A stretch of 64,000 nucleotides of DNA from Roseomonas sp. E05 (GCF_030063475.1 NZ_JASIRT010000001.1:62001-126000), one strand, 5' to 3'. Positions 17,494 through 31,619 are shown, counted from the first letter of the stretch. The notes: generated by a model not told the origin, from the sequence alone. Program-made: numbers and translations.

Positions 17494-18615
17494 TCATGCG
17501 CCCCGGAAGGCGCGCGCCATGGCATCCCACATCGGCTTGCGGCGGAACGCGGCATCCAGCGGCAGCCCGCGATGGGCACGCCCGCCTGGCAGGGCGACGG
17601 CCGGCTCGGTGGCCAGCCAGGAATACTTGTCCGTCAGGCCCCAGGTGAGCACCGTCCGCACCCCCGCACCAAGGGCGCAGGCGAGGAAGGCACTGGCCCG
17701 CTCGGCGACCAGGGCGTCCCGCGCGGCGAGGTCCTGCGGCGCCTGCCAGGACTCGCGGATATCGAGTTCGGTGATCAGGACGGCCAGCCCCATCTCGCGC
17801 AGCGCGCCCAGGAAGGCGGCGAAGGGCTCGGGGCGGAAGGGATTGGCAAGCTGCAGATGCGCCTGGATGCCCACCGCATCCAGCGGCGCATTGCGCGACA
17901 GCAGGCCGCGCACCAGGGCCAGCAGCCGGCGCCGCTTCTCGGCCGCGGCGGGGGTGTCCTCCGCCACGCCATACTCGTTGAGGGTCAGGCGGAGCGTGGG
18001 GTCGCGTTCGCGCGCCATGCGCAGCGCCGTTTCGACATAGCCGGGGCCGAGGGCACGCAGCCAGGGCGTGTCGCGCAGGTCGCCGGGGGCAGTCTGCGGC
18101 TCGTCGCTGCCGGGCGGATTGGCGATCGGCTCGTTCACCACGTCCCAGTCGCGGATCTGCGTGCGGGTATGGGCCAGCACATGGTCCAGATGGGCGCCGA
18201 GCACCGAGAGGGCGCGCTCGCGCCCTTCCCCCAGCGCCGCGACCACCCAGTCCGGCAGGGAGTTGTGCCAGACCAGCGCATGGCCGCGCACGGGCTGCGC
18301 ATGCGCCTGGCCCCAGCGGAGGATGGTGTCCAGGGCGGCGGTCTCGAAGCGGCCTTCCTCAGGCTGCAGCGCGGCCCATTTGGCGGCCCATTCCGGCACC
18401 AGCATGGCCGGCTCGGTGGCGAAGGCGCGCGCATAGTCCGCATCCTTCTGCAGCAGCGAGTCCTGCACCGCCGCACCGAAGGTGACGCCGTGCTGCCGCG
18501 CGATGGCGCCGAGGCCGGAGGCCTCCGGCTGCGCGCGCAGCACCCCAGGCGTCAGGCCGGCCGCCACTGTCGCGAGAAAGCCGCCGGCCGCGCGGCGCGT
18601 CAGGCGCGGGCTCAG
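17494..18615 (-). CDS. Endo-1,4-beta-xylanase, GH10
   Basis: A GH10 glycoside hydrolase of about 373 residues. The acid/base Glu is in 'WDVVNEPIAN' and the nucleophile Glu in 'AVLITELDI'; 'GHALVWHNSLPDWV' is the conserved substrate-binding strand. The N-terminus looks like a Tat signal ('LTRRAAGGFLATVAAGL', ending LRAQ), so the enzyme is exported. The start is unclear: no ATG lies at the right place. A CTG overlapping the ferritin-like gene's stop (CTGA) would give a normal signal peptide; ATG at 18684 or 18699 would overlap that gene by 70-90 bases, and GTG at 18567 would cut the signal. A plant- or soil-associated lifestyle is a possible reading. Confidence 0.88.
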   Translation of the reverse strand: MSPRLTRRAAGGFLATVAAGLTPGVLRAQPEASGLGAIARQHGVTFGAAVQDSLLQKDADYARAFATEPAMLVPEWAAKWAALQPEEGRFETAALDTILRWGQAHAQPVRGHALVWHNSLPDWVVAALGEGRERALSVLGAHLDHVLAHTRTQIRDWDVVNEPIANPPGSDEPQTAPGDLRDTPWLRALGPGYVETALRMARERDPTLRLTLNEYGVAEDTPAAAEKRRRLLALVRGLLSRNAPLDAVGIQAHLQLANPFRPEPFAAFLGALREMGLAVLITELDIRESWQAPQDLAARDALVAERASAFLACALGAGVRTVLTWGLTDKYSWLATEPAVALPGGRAHRGLPLDAAFRRKPMWDAMARAFRGA

Positions 18616-19466
18616 GCGGCCACCTGCTGCGCGCCGGCCGGCGGAGCGGCGGCGAGTTCGCGCTGATAGCGGCCATGCCGCCATTGCAGCAGGCGCCACG
18701 CCCCCTTGGCGGCGAGGTCGGCCATCCGCCCGCGCGGTGTCAGCCCGACCGACTTGAAGATCATGCCCATCCCGCGCTCGATGTGGCGGAAGCGGTAGTA
18801 GCCCATGGCGCGGCCCATATAGGCGGCGGTGCAGCGCTTGTGATCGAAAGGCGCGCCCTCGGCCTCATTGCCGCAGTGGAAGGCGAAGGCCAGCTCGTCA
18901 TCCTCCGACTCGCCGATGCGGCCGGCGGCCACCCGCAGGCGCTGCGGGAAGGAGAGCCTCTCGCGCGCCAGATAGCGCTTCATATGGTCGTAGAAGAGCT
19001 TGAAGTGGCGGTACTCGTCCGCCGCGATCAGCTTGCAGACCTCCTTCAGCACCGGCTCCTCGGCCGCCTCGCCGAGCGCGGTGTAGTAGGAGGAGGTGCC
19101 GGTCTCGACCATGCAGCGGGCGATCAGCTCGCCGGTGCGGCTGCCGCGGACCGAAGCATCGGCGTTGACGTCGATCTTGTAGCCCTCCCGGTAGCGGGTG
19201 AAGGCGGCGTCGAAATCCCAGTTCGGGTCGGCCAGCATGGCCCAGCGGCCGAGGGTATCGCCGTGCTGGACCTCCTCGACCGCCCAGTTGTCGGCGGCCT
19301 GCCGGAAGTCCGGGTCATCCACGAAGACGCGGTTGAGGTAGACGGCATAGTCCAGGCCGTTCTTCTCGACCATGGCCGCGGCCTTCACCAGCGGGACGAT
19401 GCCCGGATCGAGCCGCGCGGGGTCGAACCGGTTCCACGCCACCTGCTCGATGTGCCAGTGCTTCAT
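18612..19466 (-). CDS. Ferritin-like diiron protein (acyl-ACP desaturase-like)
   Basis: A 284-residue helical-bundle protein with two diiron half-sites: 'EEVQHGD' (E64, E65, H68) and 'DEYRHFK' (E151, H154), plus E34 and E121 as likely further ligands. Spacing and EExxH/ExxH order resemble plant-type acyl-ACP desaturases and related ferritin-like oxidases. Start ATG at 19466 has GGGAG about 5 bases upstream. Its stop overlaps the presumed xylanase start. Possible roles are acyl desaturation or another O2-dependent oxidation; substrate unknown. It follows atpC after a strong terminator, so it must have its own promoter in the gap. Confidence 0.82.
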   Translation of the reverse strand: MKHWHIEQVAWNRFDPARLDPGIVPLVKAAAMVEKNGLDYAVYLNRVFVDDPDFRQAADNWAVEEVQHGDTLGRWAMLADPNWDFDAAFTRYREGYKIDVNADASVRGSRTGELIARCMVETGTSSYYTALGEAAEEPVLKEVCKLIAADEYRHFKLFYDHMKRYLARERLSFPQRLRVAAGRIGESEDDELAFAFHCGNEAEGAPFDHKRCTAAYMGRAMGYYRFRHIERGMGMIFKSVGLTPRGRMADLAAKGAWRLLQWRHGRYQRELAAAPPAGAQQVAA

Positions 19467-19490
19467 GCCGCTCCCATCAGGTCCCAAGGG

Positions 19491-19536
19491 CGCGAAAAAA
19501 CAAAGCGCCATTCGCGGGATGATCCGCGAATGGCGC
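19491..19536 (-). terminator. Intrinsic terminator of the atp operon
   Basis: Read on the - strand, a perfect 13-base stem (GCGCCATTCGCGG with its complement, 6-base loop) is followed by TTTGTTTTTT. It lies about 40 bases after the atpC stop and before the ferritin-like gene. A second imperfect hairpin (CCCCCG / CGCGGGGG) at 19552-19570 precedes it. Confidence 0.9.
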
Positions 19537-19575
19537 CGGAAATCAAGTCATGCCCCCGGAACGCGGGGGCGCGTG

Positions 19576-19989
19576 TCAGGCGGCCTCAGCCGCTCCCGCC
19601 ATCTCCCGCGCGGCAAGAAGGCGGGCCATGATGGCCTCGCGCTCCTCGGGCACGGTTTCGGCCGTGGTCGCGGCATAGGCGGCCTCGGCCTCCTGCACCC
19701 GGGTCGCCGCCGCGGCGCGGGAGAGCTGGGCGACCGGAGTCGCCTCGTCCGCCAGCACCGTGACGCGGGCCGGGGTGATCTCCGCGAAGCCGCCCATGAC
19801 GAACAGCCGCTCGGTGACCTGCCCGTTCTCCTGCACCCGGATGACGCCGCCCTTGAGGGCGACGATCATCGGCGCCTGACCGGGCAGCACGCCCATCTCG
19901 CCCTCGGCCGCCGGGATGATGACCATCTCGACGGGGCGGGAGAGCAGCAGCTTCTCCGGGCTGACCAGTTCCAGGTCGAAACTCGCCAT
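19576..19989 (-). CDS. atpC: F1F0 ATP synthase epsilon subunit
   Basis: A 137-residue epsilon subunit with the N-terminal beta-sandwich ('FDLELVSPEKLLLSRPVEMV', 'EGEMGVLPGQAPMIVAL') and the C-terminal helical hairpin. It forms part of the central stalk with gamma and can inhibit ATP hydrolysis. Last gene of atpHAGDC, 22 bases after atpD; an intrinsic terminator follows. Confidence 0.97.
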   Translation of the reverse strand: MASFDLELVSPEKLLLSRPVEMVIIPAAEGEMGVLPGQAPMIVALKGGVIRVQENGQVTERLFVMGGFAEITPARVTVLADEATPVAQLSRAAAATRVQEAEAAYAATTAETVPEEREAIMARLLAAREMAGAAEAA

Positions 19990-20011
19990 GGATCGGTTCC
20001 CTCCCCTGGGC

Positions 20012-22344
<2,333 letters not shown>

Positions 22345-22365
22345 GCTGCCTTCCCTGGCCCGGCC

Positions 22366-24484
<2,119 letters not shown>

Positions 24485-24602
24485 GGAGGATCCCGTTCTC
24501 TGCTATCCCGGCGCCCTGCCGCGCGCCCCGGTCGTCGCCGACCGGGCCGCGCGGCTGGACATCATATGAATGCGGCGGACGGAGCCCGCCGCGGTGCCCG
24601 GG

Positions 24603-24634
24603 CATTAACACAGTGTCTTACAGGGCGGCAACGG
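24603..24634 (-). promoter_or_regulatory. Candidate promoter of the atp operon
   Basis: On the - strand TTGCCG and GTTAAT are separated by 16 bases, about 120 bases before atpH. The -10 match is modest (4 of 6). The 10-mer CTGTGTTAAT that contains it recurs upstream of sucA. Confidence 0.45.
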
Positions 24635-24693
24635 GGGGCGGGCGCGATTCCTTACCGTGGTTTCACCGTACCGGCACAATTCGTCGCAAAGCA

Positions 24694-26880
24694 TCAGAGG
24701 AATCCGACAGGGTCGACGTCCACCTGCACCTTCACACTGGCCGGCACCGCCACCCGCCCCAGCCACTCGCGCAGAATCGGCTGCACCGCGACGTCCCGCC
24801 GGGTCTTGAGCAACAGCCGGCGGCGGTGCCGGCCACGCAGCAGCGCCAGCGGCGCCGGAGCCGGGCCGAGCACCTCCACCCCCTCCCCCTGCGGCGCAGC
24901 GAGGCCGAGGTCGCGCGCCGTGCGGTCCGCCTCCCGCTCGTCCTCGGCGCTGACGATCAGCGCGGCGAGCCGGCCGAAGGGCGGCCAGTGGCCGGGCCGG
25001 CGCTGCTCCGCCTCGGCGGCCATGAAGCCTTCCAGGTCGCCCGAGACCAGGGCCTGCATGACCGGGTGCTCAGGATTCCAGGACTGCAGCAACACCCGCC
25101 CCGGCGCCTCGGCGCGCCCGGCGCGTCCGGCCACCTGGTGCAGCAGTTGCACGGTGCGCTCGGCGGCGCGCAGGTCGCCGCCGGCGAGGCCGAGATCGGC
25201 ATCCACCACCCCCACCAGCGTCAGATGCGGGAAGTGCCAGCCCTTGGCGACGATCTGCGTGCCGATGATCAGGTCCACCTCCCGCGCGGCGATGGCGCGG
25301 GCCGCCTCGGCGGCGGCGGCGGGGCCAGGGATGGTGTCGCTGGCCATCACCAGCAGCCGCGCCTCGGGGAACAGCGCCGCCGCCTCGTCCTGCACCCGCT
25401 CCACGCCGGGGCCGAGGGGGGTCAGGCTGGCCTCGGCGCCGCATTCCGGGCAGGTCTCGGGAATCGGCTCGGCATGGCCGCAGTGGTGGCATTGCAGGCG
25501 GCGCTGCACCCGGTGCTCCACCAGCCAGGCCGTGCAGTTCGGGCAGCGCATGCGGTGGCCGCAGGCCCGGCAGAGGGTCAGCGGCGCATAGCCGCGCCGG
25601 TTGAGGAACAGCATGGCCTGCTGCCCCTCGGCCAGCGTGTCCCGCACCGCCTGCACCAGCGGCGGGCTGAGGAAGCGGCCACGCTCGGGCGGCGCGCGGC
25701 GCTGGTCGATGATCTCGACATCAGGCAGTTCCGCCCCGCCATGCCGCACCGGCAGGTGCAGCGCGGCGTAGCGGCCGGTCTCGGCGTTGGTGATGGTCTC
25801 CAGGCTGGGCGTGGCGGAGACCAGCACGCAGGAGGCCCCGGCCAGCCGGGCGCGCACCACCGCCATGTCCCGCGCGTTGTAGACGACGCCTTCCTCCTGC
25901 TTGAAGGCGGTCTCGTGCTCCTCGTCCACCACGATCAGGCCGAGATCGGGGAAGGGCAGGAACAGCGCCGAGCGGGCGCCGACCAGCACCTGCACCCGCC
26001 CCTCCGCCAGCGCCCGCCAGGTGTCGCGCCGGCGGCGGCTGCCAAGTTCCGAGTGCCACAGCGCCGGCGGCACGCCGAAGCGGCGCTCGAAGCGCTCCAG
26101 CCACTGTGTCGAGAGGGCGATCTCCGGCAGCAGCACCAGCGCCTGCCGCCCCTGCCGGAGGCACTCCGCCACCGCCTCCAGATAGACCTCCGTCTTGCCC
26201 GAGCCGGTGACGCCGGTCAGCAGCGTGACGCCGAAGCGTTTCGCGGCGGCCGCCTCGCGCAGCGCCGCGGCGGCCTCGGCCTGCTCCGGGCCCAACTCAG
26301 GGCCGGGGCGTTCCAGGTCGGGCACCGGGAAGCTCTCGCCGGGGGGCAGCAGGGCGGATTCCAGCAACCCGGCATCCGCCATGCCGCGCACCACGCCGGG
26401 CGAGACACCCGCCTCGGCGGCCAGCGGCGCGGGCGCATAGACGGTGCCCGGCTCCATCGCATCCAGCACCCGGCGGCGGCTTTCCGTCAGTCGCCCGCCC
26501 TCCCCGCGTTGCGCCCGCTGCCCGGCCGCCGAGAGGCGCCAGCCGGCCTTGGCGGCGGGCGGCTCCAGCGCGGCCGGCGCGCTCATCGCCATGCGCAGCA
26601 CCGCGCCGGGCGGGCTCAGCGTGTAGGCCGCCACCCATTCGACGAAGCGGCGCAGGCTCTCGGTCATCGGCGGCACGTCGAAGACGCCCTCGATGTCCCG
26701 CAGCCGCTTCTCCGGCAGGGCGGGGTCCGCCTCGCCGTCCCAGACCACGCCGATGCTGCCGCGGTTGCCCAGCGGCACCGCGACGAAGCTGCCCGGCGGC
26801 GGCACCGGCATGCCGGCCGGCACGCGGTAGTCATAGGCGCCGGCCAGCGGCAGGGGCAGCAGCACGCGCAGACGAGCCAT
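24694..26880 (-). CDS. priA: Primosomal protein N' (replication restart helicase PriA)
   Basis: A 728-residue 3'-5' DNA helicase that reloads the replisome at stalled forks. It has an N-terminal 3'BD domain ('[17 protein letters not shown]'), a winged-helix segment, the helicase core with Walker A '[19 protein letters not shown]' and 'LIVVDEEHE' (DEEH box), and a zinc module of eight cysteines in '[13 protein letters not shown]' and '[18 protein letters not shown]'. Start chosen at MARLRVL with GGAGAGGG about 7 bases upstream; the frame stays open 45 bases further. Divergent from the fsa gene, 117 bases away. Confidence 0.97.
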   Translation of the reverse strand: MARLRVLLPLPLAGAYDYRVPAGMPVPPPGSFVAVPLGNRGSIGVVWDGEADPALPEKRLRDIEGVFDVPPMTESLRRFVEWVAAYTLSPPGAVLRMAMSAPAALEPPAAKAGWRLSAAGQRAQRGEGGRLTESRRRVLDAMEPGTVYAPAPLAAEAGVSPGVVRGMADAGLLESALLPPGESFPVPDLERPGPELGPEQAEAAAALREAAAAKRFGVTLLTGVTGSGKTEVYLEAVAECLRQGRQALVLLPEIALSTQWLERFERRFGVPPALWHSELGSRRRRDTWRALAEGRVQVLVGARSALFLPFPDLGLIVVDEEHETAFKQEEGVVYNARDMAVVRARLAGASCVLVSATPSLETITNAETGRYAALHLPVRHGGAELPDVEIIDQRRAPPERGRFLSPPLVQAVRDTLAEGQQAMLFLNRRGYAPLTLCRACGHRMRCPNCTAWLVEHRVQRRLQCHHCGHAEPIPETCPECGAEASLTPLGPGVERVQDEAAALFPEARLLVMASDTIPGPAAAAEAARAIAAREVDLIIGTQIVAKGWHFPHLTLVGVVDADLGLAGGDLRAAERTVQLLHQVAGRAGRAEAPGRVLLQSWNPEHPVMQALVSGDLEGFMAAEAEQRRPGHWPPFGRLAALIVSAEDEREADRTARDLGLAAPQGEGVEVLGPAPAPLALLRGRHRRRLLLKTRRDVAVQPILREWLGRVAVPASVKVQVDVDPVGFL

Positions 26881-26997
26881 GCCCGCCCTCTCCGGTGTTG
26901 CAGCCTTTCGTTGGACAACCGCCATCCGCTACAACTGCTCCCCGAACGGAAACCGCCTAGGCGCCTCCGACATGCGCCGCATCACAGGAATCCCATT

Positions 26998-27654
26998 ATG
27001 AAGTTCTTCGTCGACACCGCCGAGGTGTCCGAGATCCGGGCACTTGCCGAAATCGGCATGGTCGATGGCGTCACCACCAATCCTTCGCTGATCGCCAAGT
27101 CCGGCCGCAAGATGGCCGAGGTCATTGCCGAGATCTGCGAGCTCACGCCGGGCCATGTCTCGGCCGAGGTGACGGCCACCGACTATGAGGGCATGCTGGC
27201 CGAGGGCCGCTACCTCCGCGACATCGCGAAGAACGTCGCCGTCAAGGTGCCGCTGACCGAGGCCGGGCTGCGCACCTGCCGCGCGCTTTCCAACGAGGGC
27301 ACCCCGGTCAACGTGACGCTGTGCTTCTCCGCCACCCAGGCGCTGCTCGCCGCCAAGGCGGGCGCCACCTACATCTCGCCCTTCGTCGGCCGCCTCGACG
27401 ACCTGGCGCAGGATGGCATGCAGCTCATCGCCGACGTGATGCAGATCTACGGCAACTATCCCCACCTCAAGACCGAGGTGCTGGTGGCTTCCGTCCGCCA
27501 CCCGCTGCACATGCTGCAGGCGGCCAAGCTCGGCGCCCATGTCGCCACCCTGCCGCCGGCGGTGATCCGCCAGCTCATCAAGCACCCGCTGACCGACCGT
27601 GGCCTCGAAGCCTTCCTGGCCGACTGGAAGAAGACCGGCCAGAGCATCCTCTGA
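26998..27654 (+). CDS. fsa: Fructose-6-phosphate aldolase / transaldolase-like (FSA/TalC family)
   Basis: A 218-residue small transaldolase-family enzyme (class I aldolase). The Schiff-base lysine is K83 in '[13 protein letters not shown]'. Other marks are '[20 protein letters not shown]' and '[14 protein letters not shown]'. Enzymes of this length are either fructose-6-phosphate aldolases or true transaldolases of the TalC type; the sequence alone does not settle which, and transaldolase in the pentose phosphate pathway is quite likely. ATG preceded by AGGA. Divergent from priA; the DUF484 gene follows after 78 bases. Confidence 0.94.
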   Translation: MKFFVDTAEVSEIRALAEIGMVDGVTTNPSLIAKSGRKMAEVIAEICELTPGHVSAEVTATDYEGMLAEGRYLRDIAKNVAVKVPLTEAGLRTCRALSNEGTPVNVTLCFSATQALLAAKAGATYISPFVGRLDDLAQDGMQLIADVMQIYGNYPHLKTEVLVASVRHPLHMLQAAKLGAHVATLPPAVIRQLIKHPLTDRGLEAFLADWKKTGQSIL

Positions 27655-27732
27655 GGTCAGCGGGACCAGGCGCGGCATGACGCGGCAGGCGCCCAGGATG
27701 GGCGTTCCCGGCCTCCTGGGTGCGGCCGGCGG

Positions 27733-28332
27733 ATGACCGAGGAGGACATCGCGGCCTGGCTGCGGGCGCATCCGGGCTTCCTGGCCTCGCGCCCGGACCT
27801 CTACCGCATGCTCACCCCGCCGCGGCGCGTCCATGGCGAGGAGCTGGCCGACCACATGGCGGCCATGCTCTCCGCCGAGCGCGCCGCGACGCGCAGCCTC
27901 GCCGAGGCGGCGCGGGAGGGCGACGGCTTCGCCGCCCGCACCCATGACGCCGTGCTGGCGCTGATCGCCAGCCGCGATCCGCTGGAGACGATCAGCCACG
28001 AGTGGCCGGCGCTGCTCGGGCTGGAGCACTGCGCCCTGGCCGCCGAGGGCGTGCCCGCGGCGCAGCGCCTGGCGCTGCCGCCGGGCAGCGTGGCGCGGCT
28101 GCTGCCCACCGGGCGCGACACCATGGTGCGCGCCTCCCCCACCGAGCTCGCCCTGCTGCATGCCGAGGCGGCGGGGCTGGTCTGCCGCGACGCCCTGGCC
28201 CGCGTGCCCCTGGCGGAGGCTCCCGCCCTGCTGGTGCTTGGCGCCCGTCATGCCGCCGCGCTCCCCAGCCGGGGGGCGGCACCGCACCTGCTGTTCCTGG
28301 CCCGCGCCGTGGCCACCGCGCTGGAACGATGA
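27733..28332 (+). CDS. DUF484 family protein
   Basis: A 199-residue DUF484 (GAF-like fold) protein. N-terminal 'DIAAWLRAHPGFLASRPDLY' is the family hallmark, followed by an Arg/Ala/Glu helix and a GAF-like domain. Biochemical role is unknown. It directly precedes xerC with an ATGA overlap, an arrangement conserved in many Proteobacteria and often read as a functional link with XerC recombination. Confidence 0.93.
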   Translation: MTEEDIAAWLRAHPGFLASRPDLYRMLTPPRRVHGEELADHMAAMLSAERAATRSLAEAAREGDGFAARTHDAVLALIASRDPLETISHEWPALLGLEHCALAAEGVPAAQRLALPPGSVARLLPTGRDTMVRASPTELALLHAEAAGLVCRDALARVPLAEAPALLVLGARHAAALPSRGAAPHLLFLARAVATALER

Positions 28333-29240
28333 CCGGGGCCGGGGCGCGCGCGGCCTGGCTGGACTGGCTGGCGCGGGAGCGCCGGGCCAGCCCCCGCACC
28401 CTCGCCGCCTATGGCGCCGACCTGGCCGACTTTCTTGGCTTTCTCGCGCGGCATCTGGGCGCCGAGCCGGACCTCGCCGCGCTCGGCGCGCTGCGCCCGG
28501 CCGATCTGCGCGCCTTCCTCGCCGAGCGGGCGGTGAAGGATGGCGTCGGCAACGCCACCCGCGCCCGGCAACTGGCCGCGATCCGCGGTTTCCTGCGTTT
28601 CCTGGCCAAGCGGCACGGGCTCACCCCTCTGGCGCTGGCCGGGTTGCGCGGCCCCCGGGTGCGCCCCCCTGCCCCGCGCGCCCTCACGCCCGAGCAGGCG
28701 CGGGACGTGGCCGCGGAAGCGGGCAGCGTGGAGAACTCCGCCCTGCTGGCCCTGCGCGACACCGCCCTCTTCACCCTGCTCTATGGCTGCGGGCTGCGGA
28801 TCTCCGAGGCGCTGGACCTCGACGTGGGCGAGGCGCCACGCGCCGGCACCGGGCTGAAGGTGCGCGGCAAGGGCGACAAGGAGCGGATCGTGCCGGTGCT
28901 GCCGGCCGTCGAGGCGGCGGTGGCGGCCTATCTGCGCGCGCGGGGCGGGCCGCCGCCAGGGCAGCCGCTGTTCCTCGGCGCACGCGGGGACCGGCTCGAT
29001 CCGGCGGTGGCGCAACGCGCGCTGCGCAACTACCGGCGCCTCGCCGGGCTGCCGGAAAGCGCCACGCCGCATGCCCTGCGGCACTCCTTCGCCACCCATC
29101 TGCTGGGCGCCGGCGGCGACCTGCGGGCGATCCAGGAGCTGCTCGGGCATGCCAGCCTCTCGACCACGCAGCGCTACACCAGCGTGGACGCGGTGAGGCT
29201 GCTGGAGACCTGGCGGAAAGCGCATCCGCGCGCGGAGTGA
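28329..29240 (+). CDS. xerC: Tyrosine recombinase XerC
   Basis: A 303-residue tyrosine recombinase that, with XerD, resolves chromosome dimers at dif. It has an N-terminal SAM-like core-binding domain (residues 1-100) and a catalytic domain with R157 ('GCGLRISEALDLDV'), K181 ('KGKGDKERIVPV'), H248/R251 ('PHALRHSFATHLL'), H274 ('LLGHASLSTTQRYT') and nucleophile Y283. Start at ATG overlapping the DUF484 stop; longer upstream frames run inside DUF484. XerC rather than XerD is favoured by the DUF484 partner. No dif site was identified here. Confidence 0.95.
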   Translation: MTGAGARAAWLDWLARERRASPRTLAAYGADLADFLGFLARHLGAEPDLAALGALRPADLRAFLAERAVKDGVGNATRARQLAAIRGFLRFLAKRHGLTPLALAGLRGPRVRPPAPRALTPEQARDVAAEAGSVENSALLALRDTALFTLLYGCGLRISEALDLDVGEAPRAGTGLKVRGKGDKERIVPVLPAVEAAVAAYLRARGGPPPGQPLFLGARGDRLDPAVAQRALRNYRRLAGLPESATPHALRHSFATHLLGAGGDLRAIQELLGHASLSTTQRYTSVDAVRLLETWRKAHPRAE

Positions 29241-29247
29241 CGGAAGG

Positions 29248-29290
29248 AAAGGCCGGGGGGAAGGAATTCCCCCCGACCCCCCCATCTTTT
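29248..29290 (-). repeat. Family 1 intergenic repeat, copy 6
   Basis: Inverted orientation: CCGGGGGGAAGGAATTCCCC, then CCCCATCTTTTCTC. Fills the convergent gap after xerC, starting 8 bases past its stop. Confidence 0.8.
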
Positions 29291-29322
29291 CTCTATCAGT
29301 TTGAGTCACGGGAAGGCGGGGG

Positions 29323-29649
29323 TTACGCCCTGCCGAGCTTGCGGCGCAGCCAGCGGGAGCTGGTATCGAAACGGGCGGCGGCCTTGGCCTCCAGCTTCTC
29401 CAGCCGGCCCATCTGGCCGGGCCAGCGGCGGTCGCACCAGTCCAGGCAGCGCCGTGACCAGCCGTGCTGGTCCCGCAGGACGAAGAGGCCCAGCAGCAGG
29501 AAGACCGTGCCGTTCAGGAGCGGCAGGACGATTCCGGCCACGCCGACCGTCAGCAGTGACCAGCCGGCCACCTTGCGTTTCCAGGACGAGCGCTGCAGCT
29601 GCATGGATGCTGAGATGGCGCTCCGTCCCGCCATCCTCAAGTGCAGCAT
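29323..29649 (-). CDS. Small membrane protein (PGPGW-like transmembrane family)
   Basis: A protein of up to 108 residues with a basic N-terminus, one or two hydrophobic helices ('WSLLTVGVAGIVLPLLNGTV', 'FLLLGLFVLRDQHGW') and a basic tail ('RWLRRKLGRA'). The pattern 'AGIVLPLLNGTVFLLLGL' resembles PGPGW/DUF454-like small membrane proteins of Proteobacteria. The start is uncertain: three in-frame ATGs at 29649, 29634 and 29604 lack clear ribosome sites; MQLQRSSWKRK at 29604 would give a more usual length. It begins 5 bases after the ybaK stop, so probably cotranscribed with it. Function unknown. Confidence 0.6.
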   Translation of the reverse strand: MLHLRMAGRSAISASMQLQRSSWKRKVAGWSLLTVGVAGIVLPLLNGTVFLLLGLFVLRDQHGWSRRCLDWCDRRWPGQMGRLEKLEAKAAARFDTSSRWLRRKLGRA

Positions 29650-29654
29650 CCGGC

Positions 29655-30125
29655 TCAGGCGACCAGCGGCGCCGCCTTGCCGCCGAGCGCGGCACGCGCC
29701 GCCTCCGGCGCCAGCCGGATCTGCAGCCCGCGCTGCCCGCCGTTGACGAAGACATAGGGCTCCAGCGCCGATTCCTCGATGGCCGTGGGCAGTTTCCGCT
29801 TCTGGCTGAAGGGGCTGATGCCGCCGACGTGATAGCCGGTGAGGCGCTCGGCCTCCGCGGGGCGCATCATCTGCGCCGACTTGCCGCCGAAGGCCGCGGC
29901 CAGCCGCTTCATGCTGACCTCGCGGTCCGCGGGAATGACGACACAGACGGGCTTGCCGTCCACCTCGGCCATCAGCGTCTTGAGCACGCGGTGCGGCGGC
30001 TCGCCGATGGCCTCGGCGGCCTGCAACCCGATGCGCTCGGCGTTCGGGTCGTAATCATAGCTGTGCAGGGTGAAGGCGATGCCGGCCTGTTGCAGCGCCT
30101 GCGTCGCCCGCGTCGCCTTGGACAT
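29655..30125 (-). CDS. ybaK: Cys-tRNA(Pro) deacylase (YbaK/EbsC)
   Basis: A 156-residue trans-editing enzyme of the YbaK/ProX superfamily that hydrolyses mischarged Cys-tRNA(Pro). Marks: 'FTLHSYDYDPNAERIGLQAA', the catalytic-site Lys region 'VFKTL'-like 'RVLKTLMAEVDG', 'REVSMKRLAAAFGGKSAQM' and 'TGYHVGGISPFSQKRKLP'. Start at ATG (MSKATR); an in-frame GTG 9 bases upstream is also possible. Separated from lpdA by a family 2 repeat. Confidence 0.93.
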   Translation of the reverse strand: MSKATRATQALQQAGIAFTLHSYDYDPNAERIGLQAAEAIGEPPHRVLKTLMAEVDGKPVCVVIPADREVSMKRLAAAFGGKSAQMMRPAEAERLTGYHVGGISPFSQKRKLPTAIEESALEPYVFVNGGQRGLQIRLAPEAARAALGGKAAPLVA

Positions 30126-30136
30126 GGGGCTCACAC

Positions 30137-30206
30137 TGACGGCGGGGTCCGGGGGGATACGATCCCCCCGGCGGGTGGGTCCAGGGAGGGCGGCGCCCTC
30201 CCTGGC
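30137..30206 (+). repeat. Family 2 double-hairpin repeat, copy A
   Basis: Stem 1 is CCGGGGGGAT-ACG-ATCCCCCCGG (30149-30171, 10 pairs). Stem 2 is an 11-pair hairpin at 30181-30205 with arms CCAGGGAGGGC and GCCCTCCCTGG around loop GGC. Same layout as copy B near 32.87 kb, with different but still complementary arm bases. Lies between ybaK and the 3' end of lpdA. Confidence 0.8.
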
Positions 30207-30227
30207 CGGTCTTCAGATATGCGGCCT

Positions 30228-31619
30228 TCAGATGTGCAGTGCGCGCCCGTCCACCGCGAGCGCCGCCTCCTTGACGGACTCGCTGAGGGTCGGGTGGGCG
30301 TGGCAGGTCCGCGCCACGTCCTCGGCGCTGGCGCCGAACTCCATGGCGATGGCGACCTCGGCGATCAGCCCGCCCGCGTCCGGCCCCAGGATGTGGCAGC
30401 CGAGCACCCGGTCCGTCTCCTTGTCGGCCAGGATCTTCACGAAGCCGTCGGTGTCGCCCATGGCGCGGGCGCGGCCATTGGCGGTGAAGGGGAACTTGCC
30501 GACCTTGTAGGCCTGCCCGCGCGCCTTCAGCTCCTCCTCGGTCTCGCCGACGCTGGCCACCTCGGGCCAGGTGTAGACGATGGCGGGGATGACGCCGTAG
30601 TTCACATGCCCGGCCTGCCCGGCCAGGATCTCGGCGAGCGCGACGCCCTCATCCTCGGCCTTGTGGGCCAGCATGGCGCCGGCGATCACGTCGCCGATGG
30701 CGTAGATGCCCGGCACGTTGGTGGCGTAGTGCCTGTCGGTCTTGACCCGGCCGCGCTCGTCCAGCTCGACGCCCGCCTCGGCCAGCCCCAGCCCCTCGGT
30801 ATAGGGACGGCGGCCGATGGAAAGCAGCACCACATCCGCCTTCACTTCCTCGGCCGCGCCGCCGGCGGCGGGCTCGACGGTCAGGGTGACGCCGGAGGCA
30901 TCCTTCTTCGCCGCCGTCACCTTGGACTTCAGCTTGAACTTGATGCCCTGCTTGGTCAGCACGCGCTCGAACTGCCGGGCGATCTCGTTGTCCATGCCCG
31001 GCACGATGCGGTCGAGATACTCGATCACCGTGACTTCCGAGCCCAGGCGGCGCCAGACGCTGCCCAGCTCCAGCCCGATCACGCCGCCGCCGATGACCAC
31101 CATGTGGCCCGGCACCTTTTCCAGCTCCAGCGCGCCGGTGGAGGTGACGACCTGCTTCTCGTCCACCTCGACGCCACGCAGCGGCGTGCTGTCGCTGCCG
31201 GTGGCGATGACGATGTTCCTGGTCTCGTAGGTCTGGCCCTCGACCTCGACCTTGCCGGGGGCGGTGATCTTGCCGGCGCCCTTCAGCCAGGTGACCTTGT
31301 TCTTCTTGAAGAGGAACTCGACGCCCTTGACGTTGGCGCCGACGACCTCGCCCTTGCGGGCCTGCATCCGCGCCAGGTCGAGCTTCACGCCATCCACGAT
31401 GATGCCGTGCTCGGCGAACTTGTGGCGGGTCTCCTCGAAGTTCTCGGAGGACTGCAGCAGCGCCTTGGAGGGGATGCAGCCGACATTCAGGCAGGTGCCG
31501 CCGAGCGTCGCGCGCTTCTCGACGCAGGCGACCTTCATGCCGAGCTGGGCAGCACGGATGGCGCAGACATAGCCGCCGGGGCCGGCGCCGATGACGATAA
31601 CGTCGAAGCTCTCGGGCAT
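30228..31619 (-). CDS. lpdA: Dihydrolipoyl dehydrogenase (E3)
   Basis: A 463-residue FAD flavoprotein that reoxidises dihydrolipoamide in 2-oxoglutarate and related dehydrogenase complexes. FAD-binding '[20 protein letters not shown]', the redox-active disulfide in '[16 protein letters not shown]', NAD-binding '[20 protein letters not shown]' and C-terminal '[16 protein letters not shown]' with the catalytic His are all present. Start at MPESFDV; the open frame upstream is a shadow. It belongs functionally with sucA and sucB, but a Bug gene in the opposite direction separates it from them, so it needs its own promoter. Confidence 0.97.
   Translation of the reverse strand: MPESFDVIVIGAGPGGYVCAIRAAQLGMKVACVEKRATLGGTCLNVGCIPSKALLQSSENFEETRHKFAEHGIIVDGVKLDLARMQARKGEVVGANVKGVEFLFKKNKVTWLKGAGKITAPGKVEVEGQTYETRNIVIATGSDSTPLRGVEVDEKQVVTSTGALELEKVPGHMVVIGGGVIGLELGSVWRRLGSEVTVIEYLDRIVPGMDNEIARQFERVLTKQGIKFKLKSKVTAAKKDASGVTLTVEPAAGGAAEEVKADVVLLSIGRRPYTEGLGLAEAGVELDERGRVKTDRHYATNVPGIYAIGDVIAGAMLAHKAEDEGVALAEILAGQAGHVNYGVIPAIVYTWPEVASVGETEEELKARGQAYKVGKFPFTANGRARAMGDTDGFVKILADKETDRVLGCHILGPDAGGLIAEVAIAMEFGASAEDVARTCHAHPTLSESVKEAALAVDGRALHI

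Noticed and set aside
28329-29240. xerC-like gene as a phage or integron integrase
   Set aside because: Length, DUF484 partner and catalytic motif spacing match housekeeping XerC, and no mobile-element genes or att repeats are near.
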